Positions 19,951-29,034 of a DNA stretch of 64,000 bases are shown piece by piece (within the stretch, counting starts at the first letter, position 1; the number at the start of each line of letters is the position of its first letter). Source of the DNA: Zhongshania aquatica. Lineage in GTDB: Bacteria; Pseudomonadota; Gammaproteobacteria; Pseudomonadales; Spongiibacteraceae. The DNA lies in NCBI RefSeq assembly GCF_027257955.1, contig NZ_JANZNQ010000008.1, positions 62,001 through 126,000 on the forward strand, written 5' to 3'. Made by a program: the position numbers and the translations under genes. A model generated the notes under the pieces. The model worked only from the letters and a program-made list of their open reading frames with translations. It did no database searches and was not told where the DNA came from.

Positions 19951-20448
19951 TTATTCTTCTTTTTTGTACTCACCTTCAATAATGACCGATTCAACAGAGC
20001 GACTATCTGCCGCCTTATTCTGGGGCCTTTCGCCGAAAGGTTGGCCAGCAGAACCAAAAGGACTCGTGCCGTTATTGAATTGATTCATTTGCACCTGCAT
20101 AACGCCCCGTTTTATGAGCGCAGCAATGACCATACGACGCAACGGAGCGATAAGGCAGACAAAACCAATAGCGTCGGTCACAAATCCGGGGGTCAGTAAT
20201 AAGGCGCCGCCAACTGCCAGCATCAGACCTTCTAAAATCTCGGTCGCTGGCACCTCGCCGGAATTCAAGCGCTGCTGAGCGCGGGTCAGGGTTTGCAAGC
20301 CCTGTTGCTTAAGAAGTGCCGCACCAATAATAGCGGTCGTCACCACCATGGCAATAGTTGGCAGCGCACCGATAACAGCACCTACTTTGATCAACAACCA
20401 CATTTCAATGATTGGCAGGACGACAAACATGACGAACAAAAATCGCAT
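19951..20448 (-). CDS. fxsA: FxsA family membrane protein
   Basis: The 165-residue inner-membrane protein begins MRFLFVMFVVLPIIEMWLLIKVG and shows the conserved GLMLAVGGALLLTPGFVTDAIG segment of FxsA, followed by a hydrophilic C-terminal tail. In E. coli FxsA (suppressor of phage F exclusion) lies next to groESL as here. The sigma32 promoter of groESL lies just beyond its stop. The biochemical role is unknown. Confidence 0.92.
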   Translation of the reverse strand: MRFLFVMFVVLPIIEMWLLIKVGAVIGALPTIAMVVTTAIIGAALLKQQGLQTLTRAQQRLNSGEVPATEILEGLMLAVGGALLLTPGFVTDAIGFVCLIAPLRRMVIAALIKRGVMQVQMNQFNNGTSPFGSAGQPFGERPQNKAADSRSVESVIIEGEYKKEE

Positions 20449-20629
20449 CAGAGACTCACTTAGCTCGGGCTTTATAAAGAGGTTGGGGTTTTAATGTCAA
20501 ATTCAAGCGCCAGCTACAGACGCAAATGCTGATTGCAAAATAGGCTATAAAAACTCCATCACACTATGTCACTTTCGTTTACAATCGCAGGCTCCCACAA
20601 ACCTACTTCATAAGGAGATATAGCGCAAA

Positions 20630-21640
20630 ATGCGATTTGCTAAACGCCTCGCGCTGCTATTGCTCTACGTGGGTCAATGTCAGGCACAAACTACCGACAG
20701 CAACGCTGAATGTTTGCAAATGGCGACGCAGTCCGCTGCCGAATCGACGACCGTTGGCGAACTCCGCGCACTGTGCAACACGCCCAATGCTTGGACTAAC
20801 ACTAGCGAGAGAGTTCCCGTAACAGAGGACTCTGACAATTATCAGCGCAGCGGTGTTGTCGAAGAGCGGCTCGCGCTCGAACGCTTCACCATCGACAACC
20901 CTTTCGTACTCACGCCACACCGAACCAATTATGTCTTACCAGTCTCATATCGAGACGATATTACCGATTACAGCGGTATTCTTCCCAACAATAGCGGCGA
21001 TGCAGACCGCGTCGAGCTGGAGTTTCAGCTCAGTATTAAAATCACGGTTTGGGAGCAAATTTTTAAAGACAACGGCTATCTCAGTGTTGGTTATACCAAT
21101 CGATCATATTGGCAGGCCTACAATAGCGCCGCGTCAGCGCCCTTTCGGGAAACCAATCACGAACCGGAAATAATGCTCACTTTTGCCAATGATTGGGAAT
21201 GGATGGGTATACGCAATGTGGCCAACCAGTTTATCTTTAACCACCAATCGAACGGTCGCAGCGAACCTCTGTCGCGGAGTTGGAACCGCATCATGTTAAA
21301 TATGATATTTGAACGAGATCGCTTTGCGATGTCATTCAAACCCTGGTACCGATTACCGGAATCATCTAAAGACGATGACAACCCAGATATCGGAAAATAT
21401 TTAGGCCATTTTGAATGGATGGGTATGTACCAGTGGCACAATAGAACCCTTAGTCTCATGCTACGAAATAACTTACGTAGCGAGAACAAAGGCGCTATTG
21501 AAATAGGCTGGAGCTTCCCGATCAGTTCGCGGGTAAAAGCCTATGTGAAGTACTTTAATGGCTACGGAGAGAGCCTGATTGAATACAATAATGCCATCGA
21601 AAGTGTCGGTATTGGCGTACTGATCAGCGACTGGCTATAG
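20630..21640 (+). CDS. pldA: Outer-membrane phospholipase A1 (OMPLA)
   Basis: The 336-residue protein has a signal peptide (cleavage near AQA/QT at residue 20) and a 12-strand beta-barrel pattern. The catalytic triad region is explicit: NHQSNGRSEPLSRSWNR supplies the His and Ser, with the Asn in SRSWNR, and conserved YTNRSYWQ and FRETNHEPEI precede it. The enzyme hydrolyses phospholipids that reach the outer leaflet of the outer membrane. It is followed by a carbonic anhydrase gene 29 bp downstream on the same strand. Confidence 0.93.
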   Translation: MRFAKRLALLLLYVGQCQAQTTDSNAECLQMATQSAAESTTVGELRALCNTPNAWTNTSERVPVTEDSDNYQRSGVVEERLALERFTIDNPFVLTPHRTNYVLPVSYRDDITDYSGILPNNSGDADRVELEFQLSIKITVWEQIFKDNGYLSVGYTNRSYWQAYNSAASAPFRETNHEPEIMLTFANDWEWMGIRNVANQFIFNHQSNGRSEPLSRSWNRIMLNMIFERDRFAMSFKPWYRLPESSKDDDNPDIGKYLGHFEWMGMYQWHNRTLSLMLRNNLRSENKGAIEIGWSFPISSRVKAYVKYFNGYGESLIEYNNAIESVGIGVLISDWL

Positions 21641-21669
21641 AGATAAACTCACTCAACGGGAAACTACAC

Positions 21670-22332
21670 ATGATCACAGCACAAGAAGCGCTAGCGCGAT
21701 TAAAAGAAGGCAATGCCCGCTTTGTCAAAAACCTAAACAGCGAATACGCAACGGTCCTTCATACCAAGCGTCCAGAGCTAGTCGAAGTTCAAGCTCCGCT
21801 TGCCATCGTGCTCGGTTGCTCCGACGCCCGTGTGCCGGCCGAACTCGTGTTCGACCAAGGCCTAGGCGACCTATTTGTTATCCGCGTGGCGGGCAATGTA
21901 GTCGCACCGTCTGGCATTGGTAGCGTTGAATTCGCCGCCTTAAGCTTTGGTACCCCCTTAGTTGTGGTACTTGGCCACTCAAGCTGCGGGGCGATCTCAG
22001 CCACCGTCGACGTACTCACCGGAAACAGTAAAATTCCATCGCAAAATCTTCACTCTATCGTCAAACGTATTCGCCCAGCGGTAGAAACCCTGTTGTGCAC
22101 AGAATTACGCCACGACCATAAAGCGCTCATCGAGCAATCTGTTCGCGCCAATGTCAGAAGCTCTGTTGAACATCTCAGCAGTGGTTCACCCACTTTGGAA
22201 AAGCTCATTAGCGAAGGAAAACTCATGGTAGTGGGTGCCGAGTACTCGCTCGAAACCGGCGAGGTTGATTTCTTTTACGAAGATTACTGGGAACGCACTC
22301 GCAACTTAGAAGCCGAAAGCAACGCTGAATAA
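21670..22332 (+). CDS. Beta-class carbonic anhydrase
   Basis: The 220-residue cytoplasmic zinc enzyme interconverts CO2 and bicarbonate. Zinc ligands and the catalytic dyad are in GCSDARVPAE (Cys, Asp/Arg) and GHSSCGAI (His, Cys). The length and the NxxSxxxxL-type helix in the C-terminal half fit the beta class. It lies between pldA and an alkyltransferase-like gene, all on the plus strand with short gaps, perhaps one transcript. Confidence 0.93.
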   Translation: MITAQEALARLKEGNARFVKNLNSEYATVLHTKRPELVEVQAPLAIVLGCSDARVPAELVFDQGLGDLFVIRVAGNVVAPSGIGSVEFAALSFGTPLVVVLGHSSCGAISATVDVLTGNSKIPSQNLHSIVKRIRPAVETLLCTELRHDHKALIEQSVRANVRSSVEHLSSGSPTLEKLISEGKLMVVGAEYSLETGEVDFFYEDYWERTRNLEAESNAE

Positions 22333-22359
22333 CAATTAGGCCACGCAATCGAGAGCCCA

Positions 22360-22668
22360 ATGAAGAGCGAGGCCATTGAGCAAATTTACGCAGCAATTTA
22401 CGGCGTCCCAGAGGGACGCCTTTGCAGTTACGGTAAAATTGCTGAACTAGCAGGCCTCCCCGGTCACGCTCGCTACGTGGGCCGCCTGCTCAGCCACCTC
22501 CCGAAAGACACCAACCTACCTTGGTTCAGAATCGTAAATAGTCAAGGGAAGATAAGCTTACCGTTAGATAGCGAAAGCTACCGACGCCAATTAAGTCATT
22601 TAATTGAAGAATCCAGCGCAGACGAATCTGGTCGCTTATTTTGGCGGCAATGTCGCTGGCCCGATTAA
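22360..22668 (+). CDS. Alkyltransferase-like protein (ATL)
   Basis: The 102-residue protein is a homologue of the DNA-binding domain of O6-alkylguanine-DNA alkyltransferase. It has the helix-turn-helix VPEGRLCSYGKIAELAGLPGHAR and the active-site region PWFRIVNSQGKIS, in which the alkyl-accepting Cys of PCHR is replaced by Trp. This is the definition of ATLs, which bind alkylated guanine and recruit nucleotide excision repair. Its 3' end overlaps the convergent rhombosortase gene by 33 bp. Confidence 0.9.
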   Translation: MKSEAIEQIYAAIYGVPEGRLCSYGKIAELAGLPGHARYVGRLLSHLPKDTNLPWFRIVNSQGKISLPLDSESYRRQLSHLIEESSADESGRLFWRQCRWPD

Positions 22669-23250
22669 ACCCAGCGCAGCTTCACCCACGCCAACTAACA
22701 CACCGGCAAGTACCCCAACAAAATGCGCCTCGACAGCCACCGGAACGCCAATGCGCTCCGATACCGCACCAACGGAATCAGGCACAAAATAATCTAATGA
22801 TAATTTAGCGATAATAAGTACGAATAAGGACACGCCCGCATATGGCCGTCCACGCCACATAGCCAAAGCACCCGCAATCAAAACCCCATAGAGTGCCGCC
22901 GACACACCTAAATAATAGTCATATGACGGCAATAAAAAATGAATCAACACGCCAGTCAACAACGCGCAGCTCAATAAACTGAGGATGAAATTACGTTCGC
23001 TATACACTATCGACAGCAAGGCTCTGCACAGCAGCAACGCCGCCATATTTGAAAATAGATGAGAGCTATTATTATGAACAAATTGCCCGCTGAGGAGTCT
23101 CCACCACTGACCTTCTGCCACCAAAATCCGCTGATAGGACAGATCGTACTTTGTATGAAAATAGTAAAATATTAATAAGGAAAAAAGGACAAGCGCTGTC
23201 GGCCAACAGTTCGTAAAAAGGCGCCGCACAACTGAGCCGCCCGTATTCAT
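22636..23250 (-). CDS. rrtA: Rhombosortase-like rhomboid intramembrane protease
   Basis: The 204-residue, six-helix rhomboid protein has the Ser-His dyad: LGVSAALYGVL (Ser in helix 4) and VEAHFVGVLAGVLVG (His in helix 6), with conserved GQWWRLLSGQFVHNNSSHLFSNM. The short length and the motifs fit rhombosortase, which processes GlyGly-CTERM proteins for surface delivery. No GlyGly-CTERM protein is found in this window. It overlaps the AmpG-like gene by 4 nt (ATGA) and the ATL gene by 33 bp convergently. Confidence 0.8.
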   Translation of the reverse strand: MNTGGSVVRRLFTNCWPTALVLFSLLIFYYFHTKYDLSYQRILVAEGQWWRLLSGQFVHNNSSHLFSNMAALLLCRALLSIVYSERNFILSLLSCALLTGVLIHFLLPSYDYYLGVSAALYGVLIAGALAMWRGRPYAGVSLFVLIIAKLSLDYFVPDSVGAVSERIGVPVAVEAHFVGVLAGVLVGVGEAALGLIGPATLPPK

Positions 23251-24518
23251 TTATTGCCGTCTAACACGGCATCTTCTGACCACGGCGCCACCTTGAACAG
23301 CATTAACATGCCGGGAATGGCAACTGCGGTGCACAACAGATAGAAGTTAGTCCAACCCACCGACTCAACAATAATACCGGTAGTGGCATTGGCAAAGGTG
23401 CGCGGCAGCGCAGCTAAAGCAGTAAACAATGCAAACTGAGTTGCTGCATAGGCTGGCATTGTTGCCCGGGCAATAAAGGCCGTAAATGCCGCGGTGCCCA
23501 AGCCCACTCCGAGATACTCAAATACAATGACACCAGCCAACGCGAGGCGGTTTGGCCCAATTTCCGCCAATGCGGCAAAACCGAGAATACTCATCACCTG
23601 TACCACGCCAAATAGCCACAAAGCGCGATTGATACCCAGACGAATCATAATAATGCCGCCCGCCAAGCCGCCGAGAATAGCTGCCGTCAGCGACGCGGTT
23701 TTCGCGATCGTGCCAATTTCAGTCAAAGTAAAGCCAAGATCTAAATAAAATGGCGATGACAGCGCTGTGGCCATATTGTCGCCAAGTTTGTAAAGGAAGA
23801 GGAATAACAATAAATACAGTGCGCTGCTCCAGCCTTTTCGATTAACAAACTCTTTGAATGGCTCAACTACCGCAGCGCGCAAACTCAGTGGTGCAATACT
23901 CGCGTCAACAGCTTCTTCAATCCAGATTGTCGCCGCCACCGCGATCATCATGAATCCAGCCATGACAATAAACACCGTACTCCAAGGAAGAAAATCGCCA
24001 AGAATGACACCAATAGAGCCTGGGACCAGCCCGGCCAAACGGTATGCTTGTACGTGAATTGAGTTCCCCAATCCAAGTTCTTCATCAAGCAATAACTCAC
24101 GCCGATAAGCGTCTAAGACCACATCCTGACTGGCGCTGCAAAAAGCCACCGCCGCCGCGCCGTAGGCAACTAATCCAACAGAAAACACCGGATTAATGAA
24201 CCCCAACCCAGCCATAGACACGATAAGGCCTATCTGGGTAATTAGCATCCAGCCGCGGCGACGCCCTAAAAATGGTGGCACATAGCGATCCATCAACGGC
24301 GCCCAAACAAACTTCCAGTTGTAGGGAAAGCCAACCAAGGCGAACAAGCCAATTTCCGTCAGCCCCACACCTTCGCTGCGCAGCCATGCCGGAACTAACT
24401 GAATCAAAAAATACAGAGGTAAACCCGAGGCGAAACCGGTTAGCACGCAAATGAACATATGACGATTAAAAATCGCCTTGTGCCAAGGCAAAGCCGAAAC
24501 CGACTGCTGATCACTCAT
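23247..24518 (-). CDS. ampG: AmpG-like MFS permease
   Basis: The 423-residue, roughly 12-14-helix major-facilitator protein begins (after MSDQQSVSALPWHKA) with MFICVLTGFASGLPLYFLIQL and has PLMDRYVPPFLGRRRGWM and ASQDVVLDAYRREL, hallmarks of AmpG, the inner-membrane importer of anhydromuropeptides for wall recycling. The ATG at 24518 is chosen because GTGGAA precedes it; a GTG at 24530 would add four residues. It is the first gene of a two-gene unit with the rhombosortase. Confidence 0.85.
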   Translation of the reverse strand: MSDQQSVSALPWHKAIFNRHMFICVLTGFASGLPLYFLIQLVPAWLRSEGVGLTEIGLFALVGFPYNWKFVWAPLMDRYVPPFLGRRRGWMLITQIGLIVSMAGLGFINPVFSVGLVAYGAAAVAFCSASQDVVLDAYRRELLLDEELGLGNSIHVQAYRLAGLVPGSIGVILGDFLPWSTVFIVMAGFMMIAVAATIWIEEAVDASIAPLSLRAAVVEPFKEFVNRKGWSSALYLLLFLFLYKLGDNMATALSSPFYLDLGFTLTEIGTIAKTASLTAAILGGLAGGIIMIRLGINRALWLFGVVQVMSILGFAALAEIGPNRLALAGVIVFEYLGVGLGTAAFTAFIARATMPAYAATQFALFTALAALPRTFANATTGIIVESVGWTNFYLLCTAVAIPGMLMLFKVAPWSEDAVLDGNK

Positions 24519-24617
24519 AGGGAATTCCACAAAAACAATGGCTTCATTCTGGCGACCGCCAGCAATATTGCAAGGGCTTATCGATTGCTCCGACGCATTC
24601 GACAGCCCCTGATTAGA

Positions 24618-25100
24618 TTAATCGCGGAAATTAGTGAACTGTAAGGGCTGATCTAATTCTTCCGCCCGCAACAGAGCCATCACCTGTTGGAGGTCATCGC
24701 GTTTTTTACCTGTCACACGCACCTGTTCATCCTGAATCTGGCTTTGTACTTTAATTTTGCTTTCTTTGATTAATTTAATAATTTTACGAGCGACATCTGA
24801 AGTCAGGCCGCTTTGCATCGTTACCAGTTGTTTTACCTGTTTACCTGCGCCCTTAACATCACCTATTTCCATTGCTAAGGGATCAATTTTCACCTTGACC
24901 AAAGCAGCACGCAGCAGGTCTTCCATTTGCTGTAATTGGAACTCCGCCTCAGCAAACATGGTTACCGTTAGTGCGTCGCGTTCGAATCGCGCATCGACAC
25001 CTTTAAAATCAAAGCGCGTTTCAATAACCCGCCCAGCCTGATCGACGGCATTGGTAAAGACGTGTAGGTCCACTTCCGAGACAATATCAAACGCTGGCAT
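24618..25100 (-). CDS. yajQ: YajQ family nucleotide-binding protein
   Basis: The 160-residue protein starts PAFDIVSEVDLHVFTNAVDQ and contains TRFDFKGVDARFERD and VQSQIQDEQVRVTGKKRDDLQ, the conserved ends of YajQ. Members bind nucleotides; a Xanthomonas homologue binds cyclic di-GMP. It lies back to back with panE. Confidence 0.95.
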   Translation of the reverse strand: MPAFDIVSEVDLHVFTNAVDQAGRVIETRFDFKGVDARFERDALTVTMFAEAEFQLQQMEDLLRAALVKVKIDPLAMEIGDVKGAGKQVKQLVTMQSGLTSDVARKIIKLIKESKIKVQSQIQDEQVRVTGKKRDDLQQVMALLRAEELDQPLQFTNFRD

Positions 25101-25191
25101 AGCCTAGTTTCCTTTGTTATGTTGCTGGGCGCAGTTTAGCATCCCCAGCAACGCGACAAAACGTATCTCGGGCAAAATGAAGGCAACACAT

Positions 25192-26157
25192 ATGTTAACA
25201 GCCAATCTAAAGCCCACCTCACAAAGTCCCTTGTATATTTTGGGCGCCGGAGCCATCGGCAGTCTCTGGGGCGCGTATGGCTATCAAGCCGGCGCGGATA
25301 TTCGTCTTATTCTACGGAATCAACAGACCGTTAATGACTACCAACAACACGGTGGCATTCACTTAATCAGTGCACACCAAACCTTGGTCAGCCCGGTACC
25401 CGCAGATTACCCACAAAGTATATCCACTCCGATTCAGAATCTGCTGATCACCACCAAGGCCCCCCAAACCATGGATGCATTGAGCGCCATAAAGCCCCAT
25501 ATTGCTGAACAGGCTGTATTTCTTTTACTTCAAAATGGCCTAGGCATTGCGGATCAAATCCGTCAAGAATTCCCGAGTGTAACCGTACTACAGGGCTCCA
25601 CTACCGAAGGCTGTTATCGCCAATCCGGCTTCGAGTTTGTGCATGCAGGTCACGGCCATACGTTTATTGGTGCGACAGGAGGGAGCGGAATACGCGACTT
25701 CAACGCTCTAGACCAACTCGCGGCATCGCTCTCTTTTCCACCGTTAAATGTAAACATTAGCAACGATATCGACGCAGTGCTATGGCGCAAGCTGGCGGTG
25801 AATTGTGCAATAAACCCGCTAACGGTGATTCATCACTGCCGCAACGGTGAATTACTACATAAACCAAAAGCCCTCGCCCAAATGCGACAGATCGTTGATG
25901 AAATACTCGCCGTGAGTGTCGCCTTGAATCGCACACATTGGCTGACCAACCTTCACGAATACGTCGAGAATGTCGCCAAAACCACTGCAGACAATCGGTC
26001 ATCAATGCTGCAAGACATTGAAGCGGGTCGTGAAACCGAAATCGATGCTATTACCGGATACCTCTGTCAATTAGCTGAGCAGCACAATATCAACGTACCC
26101 TTAAATCAGGAAATACTGGCGGAGATTAAGCGTCTTTCAAGAGAAGCAAAACACTAA
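25192..26157 (+). CDS. panE: 2-dehydropantoate 2-reductase (ketopantoate reductase)
   Basis: The 321-residue NADPH-dependent enzyme reduces ketopantoate to pantoate in pantothenate/CoA synthesis. It shows the dinucleotide fold YILGAGAIGSLWGAYG, the catalytic-Lys region LWRKLAVNCAINPLTV and SSMLQDIEAGRETEID in the C-terminal helical domain. The ATG at 25192 is chosen because AAGG lies 8 nt upstream; earlier ATGs at 25177 and 25114 are in frame. It is monocistronic; the B12 locus starts downstream. Confidence 0.92.
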   Translation: MLTANLKPTSQSPLYILGAGAIGSLWGAYGYQAGADIRLILRNQQTVNDYQQHGGIHLISAHQTLVSPVPADYPQSISTPIQNLLITTKAPQTMDALSAIKPHIAEQAVFLLLQNGLGIADQIRQEFPSVTVLQGSTTEGCYRQSGFEFVHAGHGHTFIGATGGSGIRDFNALDQLAASLSFPPLNVNISNDIDAVLWRKLAVNCAINPLTVIHHCRNGELLHKPKALAQMRQIVDEILAVSVALNRTHWLTNLHEYVENVAKTTADNRSSMLQDIEAGRETEIDAITGYLCQLAEQHNINVPLNQEILAEIKRLSREAKH

Positions 26158-26184
26158 CAATGCAACCAAAAATCCCCTCTTAAT

Positions 26185-26213
26185 TTGACAAAATCACAAC
26201 ACCGCCTTAGAGT
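26185..26213 (+). promoter_or_regulatory. Sigma70 promoter of the B12 riboswitch/btuB transcript
   Basis: A perfect TTGACA -35 box (26185-26190), a 17-nt spacer and TAGAGT -10 (26208-26213) lie just before the conserved core of the cobalamin riboswitch, so transcription should start near 26220. Confidence 0.75.
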
Positions 26214-26219
26214 GCGCGC

Positions 26220-26420
26220 CAAGTAACAGGTGCTCTGCGTCAGCAATTAGTGACAAGGAGTTAAACGGGAAGTCAGGTGCGCGAACGCTCAACACGAGTC
26301 GCCGCAATGCCGACGCTGCCCCCGCAACGGTAAGTACATTTCAGCTTTGCTGAGTGCACGAGCCCGGAACCGGCCTCTACTGATTCACCCGATGAAGCGG
26401 AGGGCTCCATCAGCGGTCGT
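26220..26420 (+). ncRNA. Cobalamin riboswitch
   Basis: The region between panE and btuB carries the conserved pieces in order: AACAGGTGCTCTG, the GTTAAACGGGAAGTCAGGTG segment, the B12 box GCTGCCCCCGCAACGGTAAG (26315-26334) and AGCCCGGAACCGGCC (26361-26375). These define an AdoCbl-type aptamer. A following segment (GAAGCGGAGGGCTCCATCA) could form the expression platform. It should repress btuB, and perhaps the following cob/btu genes, when cobalamin is plentiful. Confidence 0.95.
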
Positions 26421-26482
26421 ATACTTGTATATAACCCCTACCCCTCCCTCATTGCTTCCTTTTATAGCTTTGAGGTTTAACC

Positions 26483-28357
26483 ATGAACAACACTAGGCTT
26501 GCTGCCATTGGCAGTATTTTTACCCTTGCATCGTCACCACTTTTTGCGGCGGACGAATCCCATATCGAAACCACCATCGTCACTGCAACCCGCACCGAGC
26601 AATCGGTGGCCGATATTCTGGCGCCGGTGACCGTCTTTGAACGTGCAGATATAGAGCGCATTCAGCCAGCAGACTTACAAGAATTACTGTCCCGTGCAGT
26701 CGGTGTTAGCTTTGTTCGCAATGGCGGACGCGGCGCCAGCACTAGCCTGTTTTTGCGTGGCAACCAAAGTAATCACACCTTAGTCCTGATCGACGGTGTT
26801 CGCATTGGCTCCGCCACACTTGGTAGCCCATCACTTACCAATCTCCCGCCTGAGCTCATCGAGCGCGTGGAGATTGTGCGCGGTTCACGCTCCAGCCTCT
26901 ATGGCTCTGAGGCCATTGGCGGGGTAATCAACATTATCACCCGCAAGTACCATGACACCGACGGCCTACAACCCATGCTGCAATTAGGTGTAGGCACGCA
27001 GGGCACTCAAAAAGCGCTGGTCGCGATCAGCGGTGGTGATGAACAAACACAAGTAAATATCAGCGTACTGCGTGAAGAGACCGACGGTGTCGATAATACT
27101 TCAAGCAAAAGCGGTGTCAGCGGTGACGACGATGGCTTTGAACAAACTGCGGTTAACGCCAGTATCAGCCACAAGATTAGCGACGCCGCGGAGCTCTTTG
27201 CCTTTTATCAAAATAGTAAAACCGAAAGTGACTACGACAATAGCTGCTACGACGCCAGCTTCGCGAACTTTGAATGTTCGCCTTATACCGACGGCGAAGT
27301 TAGCATCGCGAATATTCGCGGCGAATTTCGACCAATGGAGAATTGGTTACTTACACTTTCTGCTGGTGAGTCAAAAGACCAATCAACCATCGACTATCGC
27401 TATGTAGACCCCGCCGCAGTCGGTATAAGCGGAGACACCTTCGACACCACACGTAGAATCTACAGCGTGCAAAATGACTGGATGATTGGTAAACATCATG
27501 TCATCACCGTCGGTTTCGAAAGACTATTAGACAGCGTTGAAAGTAACCTCAGCTATGATGAACAAAGTCGCGGCAACAAAGCCTATTTCGCGCAATGGCA
27601 GGCAGAGTTCGGCCCCGTTGACCTTACGATTGGAGGCCGTAACGACGACAACAATCAGTTTGGTTCAAACGACACTGGAAATGCCTCGGCCGGATTCGAT
27701 ATTAGCGACGCGATAAAGATCATTGCGTCCTACGGTGAAGGCTTTAATGCACCAACATTCAATGATCTGTATTACCCTTTTTACGGTGTAGCCACCTTAG
27801 AACCGGAAACCTCTGAAAATATTGAACTAGAACTTCGAGGCAATCACCGCTGGGGCAGCTGGAGTGTCGGACGATTTAAGAATGACGTAGACAATCTAAT
27901 CCAATACAACCCCGCCACATTCGGGCCAGACCAAATCGAAGGCGCAGAAATAAAAGGTTGGGAATTTAGCGTTTCAAGCGCGATTCAAAATTGGAGCATC
28001 GACGCCAACATCAGCCTCCTCAACGCCCGCGACGCCAATACCGGCTTAGATCTGCGCCGCCGCGCCGACAAGCAAGCCAACCTTGATATTGGTCGTGAAT
28101 GGCAACACTGGGGCGTGAGCGGCAGTCTGCGTTTAGTCAGTAGCCGCTATGAAGACACCGCCAATACTGATGAACTCGGCGGCTACGGCTTAGTCGACAG
28201 CGCGGTGTCTTACCGTGTAAACGATCAGGTCAAACTGCAACTGGCCCTTAAAAATATATTCGACAAAGAATATGTAAGTGCACGCAGTTTCAGCTTTGGC
28301 GACTACCTTTCCATTGGTCGCGAGGCGATGCTCACCATCACTTATACGCCAAAATAA
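26483..28357 (+). CDS. btuB: TonB-dependent vitamin B12 receptor BtuB
   Basis: The 624-residue outer-membrane transporter imports cobalamin using TonB energy. It has a signal peptide (cleavage after FAA near residue 23), a TonB box-like ETTIVTATRTEQ, the plug motifs GVSFVRNGGRGASTSLFLRG and VEIVRGSRSSLYGSEAIGGVINI, and a C-terminal barrel strand ending in an aromatic-containing MLTITYTPK. The riboswitch directly upstream confirms the substrate. It heads the B12 locus. Confidence 0.95.
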   Translation: MNNTRLAAIGSIFTLASSPLFAADESHIETTIVTATRTEQSVADILAPVTVFERADIERIQPADLQELLSRAVGVSFVRNGGRGASTSLFLRGNQSNHTLVLIDGVRIGSATLGSPSLTNLPPELIERVEIVRGSRSSLYGSEAIGGVINIITRKYHDTDGLQPMLQLGVGTQGTQKALVAISGGDEQTQVNISVLREETDGVDNTSSKSGVSGDDDGFEQTAVNASISHKISDAAELFAFYQNSKTESDYDNSCYDASFANFECSPYTDGEVSIANIRGEFRPMENWLLTLSAGESKDQSTIDYRYVDPAAVGISGDTFDTTRRIYSVQNDWMIGKHHVITVGFERLLDSVESNLSYDEQSRGNKAYFAQWQAEFGPVDLTIGGRNDDNNQFGSNDTGNASAGFDISDAIKIIASYGEGFNAPTFNDLYYPFYGVATLEPETSENIELELRGNHRWGSWSVGRFKNDVDNLIQYNPATFGPDQIEGAEIKGWEFSVSSAIQNWSIDANISLLNARDANTGLDLRRRADKQANLDIGREWQHWGVSGSLRLVSSRYEDTANTDELGGYGLVDSAVSYRVNDQVKLQLALKNIFDKEYVSARSFSFGDYLSIGREAMLTITYTPK

Positions 28358-28376
28358 AGGTATCATTGACCGCTAA

Positions 28377-28407
28377 CTAATCTGCGTTGCGAGGCAACGC
28401 AGATTAG
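28377..28407 (+). repeat. Perfect 14-bp intercistronic hairpin after btuB
   Basis: CTAATCTGCGTTGC (28377-28390), loop GAG and its exact reverse complement (28394-28407) form a very stable hairpin in the 71-bp btuB-cobO spacer. There is no T-run, so it is unlikely to be a full terminator. It may stabilise the btuB mRNA 3' end, act as a rho-assisted terminator or set a processing site. Confidence 0.75.
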
Positions 28408-28428
28408 ACTCAGCAATTAGGAGCCACC

Positions 28429-29034
28429 ATGACACTGAGTGAAGAAGAAAAGCACCAAAAGCGAATGCAGATTAAAAAGGCGATGATCGACGAAAAAGTC
28501 GCACTGGCAACTGAAGAGCGCGGCGTGCTGATCGTATTAAGCGGGCCCGGCAAGGGCAAATCCAGCTCTGGTTTTGGCACTATTATTCGCGCACTCGGAC
28601 ACGGCTATAAAGCCGCCGTCGTACAATTTATTAAAGGCACATGGGACTGCGGTGAGCGCAATTTCATTCAACAGCGCTGCCCAGAAGTACCCTTTATAGT
28701 GATGGGTTCCGGCTTCACTTGGGAAACCCAGAGCAAAGAACAAGATCGCGAAGCGGCTCAGCAAGCCTGGCAGCAAACCAAAATCTTACTGCAAGATGAA
28801 TCAATTCATTTAGTACTGCTAGACGAACTTACCTACATTTTAAAATACGGCTACATTGACGCCGAAGAAGTTTACGAGGCCCTGCGCAATCGCCCCCGCG
28901 AGCAGAGCGTGATTATCACTGGTCGTGGCGCACCGGTGCCGCTCAAAGAACTCGCCGACACCGTGTCGATGATCGATGACAAAAAGCACGCCTTCCGCGG
29001 TGGTATCAAAGCCCGCAAGGGTGTGGAGTGGTAA
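28429..29034 (+). CDS. cobO: Cob(I)yrinic acid a,c-diamide adenosyltransferase
   Basis: The 201-residue CobA/CobO/BtuR-type enzyme transfers the 5'-deoxyadenosyl group from ATP to cob(I)alamin or its precursor. The P-loop GPGKGKSSSGFG, the VVQFIKGTW segment, LLDELTYILKYG and the C-terminal HAFRGGIKARKGVEW are diagnostic. AGGAG precedes the ATG. Its stop overlaps the btuF start as TAATG. Confidence 0.95.
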   Translation: MTLSEEEKHQKRMQIKKAMIDEKVALATEERGVLIVLSGPGKGKSSSGFGTIIRALGHGYKAAVVQFIKGTWDCGERNFIQQRCPEVPFIVMGSGFTWETQSKEQDREAAQQAWQQTKILLQDESIHLVLLDELTYILKYGYIDAEEVYEALRNRPREQSVIITGRGAPVPLKELADTVSMIDDKKHAFRGGIKARKGVEW

